From Leptasterias polaris (Eukaryota; Echinodermata; Asteroidea; Forcipulatida; Asteriidae), in assembly GCA_037783415.1 (NCBI GenBank), contig JAZGTN010000094.1, positions 3,534,001 to 3,598,000 of the forward strand: DNA of 64,000 nt, written 5' to 3'. Numbering within the stretch: the stretch's first letter is position 1; each line of letters opens with the position of its first letter. This document shows, in pieces, positions 35,922 to 48,293 of the stretch. Made by a program: the position numbers and the translations under genes. The notes beneath the pieces are model-generated. The model was not told the origin of the DNA. It did no database searches and worked only from the letters and a program-made list of their open reading frames with translations.

Positions 35922-36202
35922 TTTTGGGTTGAACAAGGAAAAATTGACTAGAGCGGGATTTGAACCAACGACCTCCGGATTGACGTGCCGGCACTCTACC
36001 AACTGAGCTATCTAGCCCTATGATGGCGGTCTCTCTATTTTGTCAATATCCTTGTTCGGTGGGTGCCAGTCAGAAGCCATTCAACCGTAAACTGCCGTGT
36101 AGCCAAGGATCACACCCAAGTATACGATACAACCTGGAAAGCGGCAGCCAGGGGATCACCATAAGGGGATGCGACTTTTTATATCAGATATCAAAAAACA
36201 AA
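35922..36202 (-). mobile_element. Apparently full-length SINE with 14-bp target duplication
   Basis: Flanked by cctttagtaaaaag (35908-35921) and cctttagtaaaaaag (36203-36217). Read on the minus strand, a 5' half (ggtgatcccctggctgccgc ... gtgtgatccttggctacacg ... ctgactggcacccaccgaac) is followed by the tRNA-like part (gggctagatagctcagttgg, ggtcgttggttcaaatcccg) and the tail ctctagtcaatttttccttg. The tRNA-like part is in the 3' half, opposite to the usual SINE order. Confidence 0.8.
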
Positions 36203-39200
36203 CCTTTAGTAAAAAAGTTAGAATAAGATTGCTTTTACCTGACGTTTTTTAAATACTTTAAATCAAAATTAAATGAGAAAAAACATTCAAAACAGCAACA
36301 AAATGGTTAGACGAACTCATGCACAACAGGTATATTTTGATGGTTGCAATAAAAAAGCAACAGTAATTCAGAGGGGGGTGGGTTAAAAGCCTTAGACATT
36401 TTTCTTGAGGATTCATGCTGAATTATGAACTTTAAAATGACATAGCAAATGACATGCTAGCAAATGACATACCAACATTTAAAGTTCCCAAAACCAAGAA
36501 ATTGTACGGATTTGTGTTTAACATGAAACATCCAAAGGGACTTTCCCAAAATTTTCAAAACCACTAAAAGAACAAACCAACAACAGAACCTGTCATCTCT
36601 GAAATAATTGCCAGATGTACCAACAAATATTTGAATGAATTGCAAACATATTTGAAAGGAATGTGATGCTACAAGAAAGTGACTGATACTAACTTCTGGT
36701 TTACCCAATGCAGCAATAAACATTCTGCACAATTACTAGAGGGCTCTTTTTAGGACCAGAGGTAAACATTAAAAGTATTCTTTATGGGAATTCACCTGTA
36801 ACTGGAGAGTGCAATTACTCTATCATAGGCCAGTCTTGCACATCTACTTGTTGATAGGTAGATGCATTTGGAGATGCTAAGCCTTTCTGCAAAACAAACA
36901 AACCGCACAATTTGCAACAATATATGTTTAAAAACATTATCAATCAGTTAAACAGTTACAATCAGATACTTCCCACGTTATGTGAGGGTTGAAGTTGTTA
37001 TTCCGGTTGCCCACAGCTTAGCAAGTTCTATTAGTTTTATATACCACTTTGATCATATCTTATCAGCATACTCTCCCTGTCTCAGACCTCATCAATCAAT
37101 TAGTTATGACATCTTGACTGTGGGGCTGACTACCAAGATCATCCCTGATATATTGTTATCATTTCATACAAGAATAAGTTAAGAAAACAAAACGGTAAGC
37201 AGCAAAAAAGTGTTTGGAGGAACTCATGCATTTCAGGATTATTTTGATCATTGAAATCAAAATATAATTTTGGAGGACGCCAAATGCCTGTGGCGGTTCT
37301 CTTAAGGATTGATGCTAGTATAAACTTTATCATCAGTGAGCTTTCTGGGACTTTCCTCAAAAATCTTTAAAACATGGGGGAAAACCAAAAATAAAACAAA
37401 AACAGCCTTCCAACTCAGAAATTGTTGCCAAACAGAGCATACCATCTTTGAATGAAATGTAATGCTACAAGAAAATGACTACCTTAACAATATGCGTAAA
37501 CAAAAGCAACATTGGCATTTTGCACTATTATTACAGATCTCCATTTGGGACCAGGGGTAATAATAAAGTACACTTTGGGGGAATTCACCTTTTACAGAAG
37601 GGCGCAGCTACTTCTTCATACATGTAGGCTGGTCTTGGACATCTACTTGTTGATGGTAGATGTTTTAGGAGATGCTAAGCCTGACTGCAAAAAAAATAAA
37701 TGCACAATTTGTGACATTTAGTGTTCAGAACATTACCCATCATTTAAAAAAAACCAGTTAGGTTCAGATAACTTGCTTTTACCTTGGAAATATTGTTATA
37801 CTTTCATACAAGAATAAGTTAAGAAAACAATTCGGTAAACAGCAAAAAAGTGATTGGAGGATCTCATGCGTTTCAGGATTATTTTGATCATTGGTTCAGA
37901 TTACTTGCTTTTACCTTTGCATTATTGTTATAATTTCATACAAGAATAGAACAACTTAAGAAAACAATACAATAAGCTACAAAAAAGTGTTTGGAAGAAT
38001 TCACGCATTTCAGGTATATTTTGATTGTTGCAATATATATAAGTAAAAAATGCTTTTGAAGGAAACCAAATGCTGTGACAGTTATCATGAGGATTGGTGC
38101 AGATATGAACTTTATCATCAGTGAACTCTTTCTCTCAGAATGAAACGTACCCAGCAAACAACATACCAAAATATAAATTACAAAAAGTTAAGAATCTGTC
38201 TTCATACTTGTGTTTAACATGAAGCATCCTCACAGACTTTCCCCAAATCTGTATAGCCCCTACACACACAAAAACAACCTAGCCTTTCAATTCTGAGATG
38301 ATTGCCGAATAAACTATACCAACATCACTGATTTAATAAATTTGAAATGAATTGTAATGACAATTATTAACTTTTGTTTTAACCAAAGCTACAACATGCA
38401 TTATACACAATTATTACAGAGCTCCATTTGTGGCCAGGGGTAAATTTTAAAAGAATTCTTTTGGGGAATTTACTTTTTACGGGAGAGTGCAGCTCTATTT
38501 TCATAAGTTGGTCTTGGACATCTACTTGTTGACGGGTATATGTCTTTGGAGATCCTTGGTCTGACTGCAAAACAAATGAAACATTTAGTGTTTGTGAACA
38601 TTACCCATCGTTAAAACAGTTAGGTATGAATAGCTTGCTTCAATATTCGCGTTTTTAAATACTTCAATAAAAAACTAGTGGAAAAACAACAACATTGTAA
38701 GCAGCAAAAACCTGTTCGCAGAATTTACTATTATTGCAATCAATACAATCAAGAATGATTTTGTGGGTGCATGGATGTGACAGTTGTCTTGAGGATTGGT
38801 GCAGGTATGAACTTGTATTGAATAATTTGTATTGATTACTGTGTTTACCATGAAGCATCCTCACGGACTTTCCTCACATCTAAAATAAAAACCTTCAACA
38901 CAACCCAGCCTGTCAACTCTTAAATGATTCTAAAACAATTTGGAATGAATTGTCCTGCTACTTTTGTTTTTTGAACCAGAGCAAGAACAAACATTCTGCA
39001 CAAACATAACTGAACTCTATTTGGAACAAGGGGTAAAATTTTAAAGTTTACCTTTAGAGAATTCCAACCTCTGTCATCGTACGCTGGTCTTGGACATCAA
39101 CTCAAATTGATGGGTAGATCTTTTAGAGGTGGTGGATCTTTCTGCAACAAAAACAAATCACACAATTTGCAACATTTAACTAAATGTTTTAATTATTACC

Positions 39201-40433
39201 CATCATTAAAAATGTCAGTTTCAGACAACTTCCTTTTACCTTTGGACTTTGTCTACACTTAAAATTAAAGCTAAGCTAAGTTTGGACTGAACTATTTCAT
39301 ATCAAGATTATTTTGATTGTTGCAATAATGCTGAGTTGTATTAATTGTTGCAATCGAAATACGCAACAGTTATTTGGGGGAACTGTCAAATGCCTGACAC
39401 AGTTTTCTTGAGGATTGGTGCTAGTATGAACTTCATTATCAGTGAGTTCCTCAGAATGAAACTAATCTATCAAATGGCATTTTCATAACAAAATCTCATT
39501 TCAAACTTAAGGAATTTACCTTTTACTGGAGAGTGCAGTTCCTTTATAAAAGACCAGTGTAAGACATCTACATGTTGACGGGTAGATCTCCTTGGAGATG
39601 GCTAGCCTTACTGTAACACAAACAATTTGCAAGATGAGCAATTGAAAACATTAAAAATCATTTAAACAGTTGGAGTGCTTTTACCAAAAGGATTTTGTTG
39701 TTACATTCAATCAACAAATTATTGCACAACACCAACAATGAAAACAGGAAAAACTATTCAGAAGAACTTGTGCATATCAAGATTGTTTCGATTGTTGTAT
39801 TCAAAATAAGCAACAGTGATTTGGGGGATGTCAAATGCCTGGAACAGTTCTCTTGAGGATTGGTGATTGCATGAACTTTATTGATCAGTGAGCTCTCAGA
39901 ATGTAGCAAATCTGGCAAATGACACGCTAAATTTAAATGACCAAAAGTTAAGAATGTGTCTTGATAATCGTGTTCGAGGTGAAGCACCCTCCAAGGGACT
40001 TTCCGTAAATGTTTAAAAACACAAACAGGAAAAACACAACCCAACCTTTCAACTCAGAATTGATTGATGAACAACATACAAATGTGTGAATAAATTGTAT
40101 CAAAAATCTACATCAAAAAGCCTTTGCTTCATTCCAGTCCCAGAAGGTTGTGCGCTCGTCACCTGCAAAGAATCATACAACAATGCCACAATAAAGACTC
40201 AAAATCAACCATTGAATGCAGAAAAGAAAAGAGAATGCAGAAAATACAATAAATGATTATCTCTGTCAGCTGGAAGTGAAATGGAAATTGCAAGGGCATC
40301 CTAAAGGCACCTGCCCTTGAGATAAAGCAAAGATTTAAAAACACCTGTTGAGTATTGATCTGAGACAATAAAGCTTAACAGCAACAATCCCATTTATTTC
40401 ACTCACTGATTTTATTCGGGAGATTGTCTTACC

Positions 40434-40651
40434 TGTGAGGACAGTTCATCCAAAGTATGTCTCAGCCAACAAAAGGTTCAATTGGAAGGCCGTTATCGTC
40501 AATATCCGGAATCTACAAAGAAGTCCAGATCCCTGTCCGTTTCCCCTGGTGACCATTTCCATCCTAGTAGGAGAACATCTCAAGTGTGTGGATGGTTCGT
40601 CTAATTCACCTTGCCAAAAAAGAGGTGGTGGACACCTCAGACAGCCATCTG
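40434..40651 (-). pseudogene. Exon-like block upstream of the cassette array
   Basis: Minus strand: acceptor TTCCTTTCAG before 40651 and donor CACAG|GTAAGA at 40433. One frame (GCLRCPPPLFWQ onward) is open for about 67 codons and stops 14 bp before the donor, so coding continuity fails. It could be the first exon of the array's transcript. No known domain. Confidence 0.25.
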
Positions 40652-41266
40652 AAAGGAAAAACTCAAAACTTTTCAAATGGACGATAAATAGTAAAAGAGT
40701 ACGCTCATTCTGATCCTGTTCAACGCGTTATACAAACAACCTGTGAAAATTTCATTAAATTAGTCAGTTACATTTTCTATAAAACATCAATTATCACATA
40801 CATTTTGCTTGTTTATACATGGAGTACTTTTTGGACTGCTACCACCAAAATGAACAGATGGTTTTGGAGGTCTTCAAGTAAGTTATGTGTGAATCTGTGA
40901 ACATTTATATTTTTACTCTACAAACACCGTTTAATGGGATGGTAACATTTTTTGGTTATTGTAAAAATGCATGAATTCAAACTTTCCTAGTTTTCAGTTC
41001 AGAAATACCCATCGATGTAGGATAAAAACAGAAACCAACTGAGCAAAAGTCTCTTGACAGTTATACACGACTAAACTGAAGTCTACATCAACACTCAATT
41101 GCCTAAAATAAACCTTCACCATCCCTTTGAAATGAGCTTTCCATTTTGGCACTGTCAGAAGGAGGTTTAGACGTCATTCATCACACCTTGTTCTCTATCT
41201 TGTAGCTCTAAGGAATTTAGACCTTTTGTTTTTCATGGTTGGGATTAGACTCACATTCTGTTGTGG

Positions 41267-41675
41267 TGCTGAGACTTTTGTGTTTCAGCATAAAGCAGTC
41301 TGGTGCCGTTCCATCACACTTCTCATCTTTGGTTCTTCTTATTTTAGCTCCCTTGTCTGCAATTCCTTCAGGTTTACTCCTGTATCATCATCCATTGCTT
41401 GGGTCACCTACTAGATGCTGTTGTTACTCTCTGCTGAAGTTTTGCCTCTGATGAAGGCTAACTGTTGCTGTGCTGAGACTCTTGTGTTTCAGCATAAAGC
41501 AGTCTGGTGCCGTTCCATCACACTGCTCATCTTTGGTTCTTATTTTAGCTCCCTTGTCTGCAATTCCTTCAGGTTTACTCCTGTATCATCATCCATTGCT
41601 TGGGTCACCCACTAGATGCTGTTGTTACTCTTTGCTTCTGCTGAAGTTTTTCCTCTGATGAGGGCCAACTGTTGG
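41267..41675 (+). repeat. ~205-bp tandem duplication
   Basis: gctgagacttttgtgtttca and gctgagactcttgtgtttca begin two nearly identical copies (41267 and about 41472), which differ by a few substitutions and short indels. Overlapping open frames here are the same protein shadow twice. Confidence 0.85.
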
Positions 41676-41914
41676 ATTAGTTATCAGTGGATGACAGTCT
41701 AAACACCATCTGAACACACATATGGGCTGTTGGGGTTTTAATGCTGCACAAGAACAAACATGACACTTTAGGAGAACAATATTGATTTGAAACCTCAAAG
41801 TTCTTTATTGATGACTCTTTTTAAAAAAATAAAAAATAAAAATAAAAAATTGGACATTTGTAGTGTGCCATGTCTGTCAGAAAGACACTCCTGGCACATA
41901 GATAAAGATTTCTG

Positions 41915-42160
41915 CTAATGATGGAACATAAATCCAAGACTGAACAAGAGTGTTTTCAAGTTAGATTTGAAGCTGGAGAGAGTGTCTACTATAGTCCGAG
42001 GTTCAGTGGAGAGCATTCCAAAGAGACAGTCCAACATGTGAACAGAACAGTCTCCCCAAGTGTGTTTAGAACAACTGATGTTGAGAAGCATGGTGTTTGT
42101 AGAGCGAAGCCGTCTTGTAGAAACACTTAGATATGTAGATATGCGCTGGTTGAGGTTCAA
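41915..42160 (-). mobile_element. 3' end of a CR1/L2/jockey-type LINE (fragment)
   Basis: The minus-strand frame contains TRRLRSTNTMLLNI and, later, TLSSFKSNLKTLLFSLGF, the pattern found after the reverse transcriptase of such LINEs (an RRLRS-type motif followed by SFKS.LKT.LF). An A-rich stretch follows on the minus strand's 5' to 3' side (41821-41850). Only the tail is present. Confidence 0.55.
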
Positions 42161-42527
42161 ATTTGAGTCTATGACGACACCATTTATTTACCAATACGCA
42201 ATTTACAGGTTACCAAAGTTCTGATTATGTAGTTCTGTACGAGGTATGTTTACCATGTACCAACCCCATCCCCTAGACACCCTGCTGGAAACAGTCTCAA
42301 CTCCAAAACCAACCAACATTGGTTTATGCAAGGTGCCTATACTGCCTCAATCCTCAAAAATTAACCAGGGGATGAGTTGTGTGGGGTTCCCTGTACCTTC
42401 ATGTAGGTGCATGTCAAATATGCACCAATGCTCCAACTTCACGGGTACTCCAATGACCAATTGGTCCTTTGTACAGGCACCATGTTTGGAATTGAAGTAC
42501 TCTGCTCACTTTCCTTTCTGTTTTGTG

Positions 42528-42824
42528 TCAGCTTTCAGTAGTTTCTTCTGGTTTCAGTAGTTTCTTCTGGTAGAGAGTGCACAGCTCCCTGCCCATCAAA
42601 CATTGTGCAGGACTCAACCCCAAACTTGGAAGGGGTGTGGCACGATCCATCATCAGAGCTCGTACTGGATCGGTCAGTCGTAGGATGGACTTTGCAACAT
42701 GAGCAGTTTTCCCAGCCTGTCCATTTTGGGATAGTGTGGACTGGTGGTTATGTAGAGCATAGAGCAAGGACTCTGTCCTTGCTCTATGTGTAGAGCAAGC
42801 AGTAGTCTCTTGCAAATTGACCAA
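42528..42824 (-). pseudogene. Gypsy integrase C-terminal remnant
   Basis: MMDRATPLPSLGLSPAQCLM then GRELCT matches the Y/DR.TP....SPAQ.LMGR motif after the integrase core. The core DDE part upstream is not readable. Confidence 0.65.
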
Positions 42825-43593
42825 ACTCTCCTAAGGGTCATTGTCAGTAACAACAACTTTAAGTGTCCCATAACGTACTAAGGCAGTCTTCATGAAACTG
42901 ATGACGACTGTACGTAGATGTCGTTTGTGGTGAATCTCAATACGCTGGTCCTAGGAGTTTTTCTAGCATCTCTTGTTGCAGCTTCCATGGTACAACGATG
43001 CGGTCACCACAAGTGTTAACGATGTCATTGATTTAGCTTATTTTCTCTTGTTTCTCCCAATGTCACTAATATTAGGTTCAACGTCTTTGACGTCTTAAAA
43101 GCCATCTACTTTTCACATAGGATGCAACGAGTGACAAATTGTCATCTTGTTCAGTCTCATGTGCAGTCTCCATGAGTTTATCATCCATTGCTGGCCACTG
43201 GCTCATTACCATGTTGACATGAGATGTGATTCCAGCTTTAAGATCTTCACTGGCTTCTGCTGTCTGATTGGTAGAAATTGGCGCTCATGACTTAGTAACT
43301 GAATAATGAATATTTATGAGTGCAACGGTGAGAATAATTTCTTGAGTTGAAAGATGGAATGCTCCATTCAATGAGGCAAAGCTGAATACAACCAAAATGC
43401 ACGCTTAATCCTACATGTATGCCATGAATAATAACCAATACCACATGACCTCCAGTCCTCCAATCAAATGACAAGGATCTTCTTGGGTGTAACTTCGGCG
43501 TTACATAATACCGGCTATAACTTGTGTCTTACCCAGTGAATAGACAGAAGTACAGTGATACTTCATCAGGCACATCAGGTCTTGTTGTGTCAC

Positions 43594-43830
43594 TTACCCG
43601 GTATAGTCCTCTTTATTTATCTGTGCATGTTTCCTTTCAGCAGGACTCAAAGGTGTAGAACAGTAGGCCACTGGCTTCCAACTGTTGCCATTCTGTTGTT
43701 GCAAGATGGTGTAACCTCTGATACCATAGCTACTGGCATCAGCACTGACCATGGTGTAAGTGTTGGTGATTTTGACAGGAGTGTCTTGAGGTTTCTGAAA
43801 GCACTTTTCTGTAGTGCTCTCCACATACAC
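43594..43830 (-). pseudogene. Gypsy RNase H remnant
   Basis: VSADASSYGIRGYTILQQ, then WKPVAYCSTPLSPAE and ERKHAQINKE follow the RNase H pattern (SADAS.YG, PVAY.S..L..AE, YAQIEKE). Confidence 0.75.
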
Positions 43831-43989
43831 TCAACATTGTCTCTCAAAAGGTCTGTAATTGGAGCAGCAACCGACAACAAACAGTTGGATTAGCATGCAC
43901 ACATCTTTGTCTATTAACAACTGGAGACCGAGGAAGGTTGCGCGCTCCTGTGCAGTTTCCAAATTATCTTTATTAAGTCACAATCCAGT

Positions 43990-44607
43990 GCTCCTGAGTA
44001 CTGAATTCAGTCTGTCATCATGCTCTACATATCTGTGTAAGGCTAGTACGTTTCTGGTGCAGATGGCATACCATAAGGTAGGCGTGTGATACAGAAAAGT
44101 CCAATTAGAGTGCCTTGTGCACACTACGTTACTGTCCACAAGGCACTTGCCAAGATCCATGCTTGGCACCAAGAATCGAGCTTCCTTGCGCTCCTCCAAC
44201 TTTCCCTAAAACTTCCTCTAGTGTAGGAATCGTGAACTGCTCTCTCTCTATGGCAACTGCCAGAGATCAACGCATACTCTGATCTTAGTACTCTTCTTTG
44301 GTACAATCACTATCGGAGCACACCAACTTGTTGGTTCTGTGATTCATTTGACAATGCCTTGAGTTTCCATTTTCTCTGCTTCATTTGACTGTGGGAGAAG
44401 TGGCAAGGGAATACAACAAGGAGCTGCCACACAGTAGGGAGTGGCAGTGTCTGTCAGCTTAATATGAACAGGTGAGCCCTGGAGACAACCAGTACCGTCA
44501 AAACCACAGTCTGGCTTCATCATGGTATAAACTCTCTGTAGTAAACCAAGGATTTCACAGGTTACTTTGCCTAGGCCAGAAAGATCTTTGTCAGGAATAT
44601 AGAACAC
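43990..44607 (-). pseudogene. Gypsy reverse transcriptase remnant lacking its catalytic segment
   Basis: The start of RT is recognisable (HIKLTDTATPYCVAAP) and LPYGMPSAPETY is seen at about 44050-44085. Only about 20 bp later the sequence resumes with EHDDRLNSVLRS, which normally follows the YxDD block, so the catalytic YxDD segment is deleted. Several frameshifts add to this. Confidence 0.65.
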
Positions 44608-44633
44608 AAGTTGAGTACATTTTATTCTTTACT

Positions 44634-44816
44634 TCATATGCCATCTTCTTCTGACCAATAAACATGACCTTTGCCCACGAAGTAGCCTAGCAAACGTGTT
44701 GTGGTTGGGTGTAAAGTATGGTCACCGTGCTTACATGTGTATAGTGAATTATAGGGAGTGGGCAAATCATTCCCAGAGCCTGTGTCAAACAAAAAGCAAA
44801 TCATCTGACTGTGCAC
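44634..44816 (-). pseudogene. Gypsy protease remnant
   Basis: FLFDTGSG provides the aspartic-protease DTG site; the following residues are damaged. Confidence 0.55.
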
Positions 44817-44838
44817 TTTGATGGACAGTTGTCACACA

Positions 44839-45024
44839 TCAGGCTCTGCTATGTCTGTCCCATTGCGGACGCTCCGATGAAGAAATCGTTACATGTATCT
44901 TCAACGTCTTAATCATCAGTTGTAATTTCTGAACAAATCGCAACTGTTTGGATTTGCCTCGGCATTCTCTCGCAAAATGGATAACGTTACAGTAATTGCA
45001 TTTGTGGCCACTTGCCACAGACAC
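44839..45024 (-). pseudogene. Gypsy zinc-knuckle remnant
   Basis: CNYCNVIHFAREC is a CCHC knuckle with only three residues before the histidine instead of four. It continues the gag polyprotein. Confidence 0.55.
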
Positions 45025-45182
45025 ACTTTGTGACTTGTGTCTAGGCCAACAGTAGTTACATGCTTTTCCACTCTGCTGTGGGTTTGGCTGTTGTCTTTGC
45101 TTGTGGTCAGTGGTTGTGTAGAGCTTGATTGCTCAGCTTTTCTAGTGCATGAACTGAATCTGTGTCTGACCTGCCCTTGACT

Positions 45183-45738
45183 TCACGTAAATTTTTCACT
45201 ACACATTTCAGGGTTTTGGCCAGTCAACGGCGGCTTGAAAGCTGGAGCAATCTTTGGTGAGAAGATCCCACACAAAAGCCTGTCTTTCAAGGCTTCATCC
45301 AAAAACTCAAAATCTAAATTTTCAGGTACTGGCCAAATTCTGCAGAGCCATAGCATAGGCCTACTGGTGTAATAGTTTCTGAACTCTGAAATCCCTTTTG
45401 TAAAATCTGAATCTCTCTGACATGACCAGACGTTTGGGGTCATAATAGGCAATCAACAACTCACAAAGTTCTGGGTGCGTTTACTCAGTGAATGGTGTTT
45501 GCTCTGAAGAACTCTTTGCTGTTTTGTTGACATTTGGACCCACAGCACTAAAACAGAACAGCTGTCTGTTTACCTGGAGCGCTGCCATTGGCTTGAACAG
45601 GATTAAATGTTCAAGGTAGTTGCAAATGCCTTCTACCTCATCATAGCTACGAGGCGACCAATTAGTGGTACGCCACAGTGCGCCCTCTATACAATAGCAG
45701 GTTGTGTCATCATGTGTTTGCGGAAATTGAATGACCAA
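45183..45738 (-). pseudogene. Gypsy gag remnant
   Basis: Two open pieces (45738-45481 and 45452-45183) in different frames. The second has the EFLDEALKDRLLCGI motif typical of the gag of K02A2.6-like Gypsy elements. A frameshift lies between them. Confidence 0.6.
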
Positions 45739-45740
45739 AA

Positions 45741-46636
45741 AATTCTATTACATGTCAGCTAAAAACTTTGTTCAAAATCTCTGCAGGTATATCAGAAACC
45801 CAGCGCGGATGTAATAAATATCTGGACTTACTCTGTTTGACGACGTTGACACAAGTATTACTCGACCAAGACACGCCTGTGTAAGGATACTGACTGTGCC
45901 AATGTTGGTACAAGTATTACCAAATATAGCTCAACAGGTCAAGGGTCATCCAGAATGACTTCCAGGAAAATATTCATAACCGAGGTTGTACAATAAAACA
46001 AAATAATGGAAACTCAACAAGTAAACACTTAGAAATTGTATCTGGTGTTTATTTTCCTTCAAGACAACCATTCACAGTTGGATAAAACCCACATCAAAAA
46101 TAAATTACTTGACACAGATTAAAATACAACAGACTTTGTGTCTTTAGACAAAAGATATCTGAGAACTCTGTACATGGAATAAATTGGTGTTGGTATAAAA
46201 AGTGATGAAAGAAATAATGGAAACTCAACAAGAAACACTTGATTGACAAGTAATATGAGTTGTTACTTTGCCTTCAAGTAAACTATACATTGGGAAAAAC
46301 ACACATCACAAAAACACAGAATAAAACCAATTGACTAGTTGGGGTCATAGGTTTTGGGGGTCAAATTTATTTCCTGAAAACAGAAAGGTATGGCTATACT
46401 TTGGTAATGACCCCGAGTAGAAATTGTGTAATGTTTGCCTGAAAGCCCACTTGTTTTAAAGGTGGTAATTGTAGTAAACATCCTAAAAAATGATTTTGTT
46501 TGAAATTCCACCATTGATTTGAAATCAATAAAAGTCCAAATATCGCCCGCAGGTGACTTTTGGAAATATCTGTTGTGTCTGTTCTTAAATACCGCCCTCA
46601 ATACAGAGATGCAGTTACCCGCTGTCAGCTCGCTAA
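45741..46636. other. Intergenic DNA with a short duplication
   Basis: gaaataatggaaactcaaca-type segments occur at about 46002 and 46209 with similar following sequence; otherwise nothing was seen. Confidence 0.4.
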
Positions 46637-48293
46637 TACACCTATCAATTGTATGACGCACTATCAGACCCCCGGGGATGGTGCGTCACTGTCCATATGT
46701 GGGGTAGGATTTGCGTGTCCAAAGACCCACCCTGAGTCGAAAAATTGACACACTTGTTGCAGATTTGGACGGTCTTCCGAACCATTTTTTGACTCACCAT
46801 TCGCGGATAGCAACGCACCACAGACGGACAAATCGACGCACATAATTCCTTGGTATGCTGCAAACGATGCACGCGCAGTGAATACCAAGTATTTCAACCT
46901 TGTATGTACGAGTTTCCGGGCACACATGCTGAAAATACATGGCAAGTGTATGCACGAGGCGAGAATGTACTACTTGATCTTCGAGACGTGCGGTTCCCAA
47001 CGCACTAGCTATCAAACACACGAAATAATAGAGAGGGAACCAGTCTACTAAATAATGCATCTTCGTATCCATCCATGACTCGACGATCGACCCCCAGTAA
47101 CGTGCATGTGAGAGATATAATATACCACGGGGCAGAGGTTGACAAAACCACCGCGCCATGAATTACATGTGACTAAATAACACACATCCTCGTAATAACT
47201 GGTAATGACTGGCCGCTTTCCGATTGGCCGATCGCGTGAATAATTATTTATGACGTAGTGCTTCTCACAGCGCTGTATTCATCACCGCGATCCCGCGGAT
47301 GTGCTTGCTCTACCTAACGTGGTAAACTTTTATAGTTAGGGGGCGAAGGAATGGCGTGTAGCTGTGGGAGCGATAAGGCAAGGGAAATTCCCTTGGTGAG
47401 AAATAACTATACTGCGTGTCAGAGATGTTTTTACACGTGCGTGAGCAATACTGTAGTTTTCATTTGTCAAACTCAAATACACACAGAAGTGATGGGGGAT
47501 ATTCACACGACTTCGACTCTGCGGGATGTTGTGCTTATAAAGATCGTGAAGGATTATCTCTCGGTCGGCACATTTTTTGAATCAACATGAAACAATACAA
47601 AATACACTGACACAGGTACATGTACAGTCTCGATGTTAATTGTCAAAACATTTGGGCTTCCTTATACATCGTCTTTGTTGTTCGTGTATTTTAGAACAAA
47701 TTCACTTGCCGCCGACAAACGGTTAACCGTTTAGAAAAGTTTGAAACGGATAGTAAATTAAACGTATGGTCACAGGCTTACCTCGTATCCATCTATGACT
47801 CGACAATCGACCCCCACTATCGTGCGTGTGAGAGATATAATATACCACGGGGCCGAGGATGACAAAACCACCACGCCATGATGCACATGTGTATTGGGCT
47901 AGCTTGGGCAAAAGGCTTGCTATGTGCAGTGTGGAAAATAAACGGCCGTCTGAGCTGGCATGTGGTGATCGCTGACTTTCTGGCGGTAAATTCCCGACCC
48001 TCGGGCAACATAAATGTTAACAAAATAATACCAACATCATTTTACACAGGCGGGGAGGGTAGGTGCATTTTTATTCTCCACTAAATAAACAAAATAAATG
48101 TTGAAATGGACATCGACGGACCATGACGTACCTCGATGGACCATGACGTACCTCGACGCACCGCTCGAAGATTTTTTTGACTGACCACTATTGGACTTGA
48201 CGTACCCACAGTCACTTTTTCCGAGAGTAAAGACGCAAACTTGACGCACCATCCCCGGGGGTCTGATAGTGCGTCATACAATTGATAGGTGTA
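46637..48293. mobile_element. 1.66-kb non-autonomous DNA transposon with 52-bp perfect TIRs
   Basis: The left TIR 46637-46688 (tacacctatcaattgtatga ...) and right TIR 48242-48293 are exact complements. The flanks allow a TA (Tc1/mariner-like) or TAA (Harbinger-like) duplication; the ambiguity comes from taa bases on both sides. Inside, a ~110-bp segment (gagagatataatataccacg) is directly repeated at about 47058-47170 and 47779-47890, and cggaccatgacgtacctcga repeats near 48117. A 79-codon frame (47351-47590) shows no transposase motif. Confidence 0.85.

Larger units (their letters stand above)
34450..40060 (-). repeat. Array of ~0.5-1 kb units carrying exon-like cassettes on the minus strand
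   Basis: A cassette of about 70-105 bp recurs seven times on the minus strand, near 34751-34850, 35797-35865, 36789-36890, 37582-37690, 38466-38567, 39055-39145 and 39512-39612. Most copies have an acceptor (ttttgcag) and an AAAG|GTGAATT-like donor. The least damaged copies read ...GLASPK.ST.QQVDVQD...ELHSPVK in one frame; others carry stops or frameshifts. A second conserved block (ctcactgatgataaagttca...ccaatcctcaagaga) and two further blocks repeat with the same order. It could be a decayed gene built from repeated exons, or non-coding. Not matched to any family I know. Confidence 0.45.
42250..45740 (-). mobile_element. Decayed Ty3/Gypsy-type LTR retrotransposon
   Basis: Read on the minus strand, fragments occur in the order gag (45738-45183), zinc knuckle (about 45000-44950), protease (about 44790), RT (44607-43990), RNase H (43830-43594) and integrase C-terminal part (42824-42528). 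This order, with RNase H before integrase, is Ty3/Gypsy. The frames are broken by many shifts and stops. Long terminal repeats were not identified by eye. It is an old, inactive copy. Confidence 0.8.

Noticed and set aside
40446..40676. 76-codon minus-strand frame as a standalone protein gene
   Set aside because: It stops 14 bp before the good donor and has no known domain; recorded only as an exon-like pseudogene block.
41226..41658. Paired 62-70 codon frames
   Set aside because: The same sequence read twice in a 205-bp tandem duplication.
47351..47590. 79-codon frame with good start context inside the 52-bp-TIR transposon
   Set aside because: No transposase or other motif, no conserved neighbour; a chance frame is the simpler reading.
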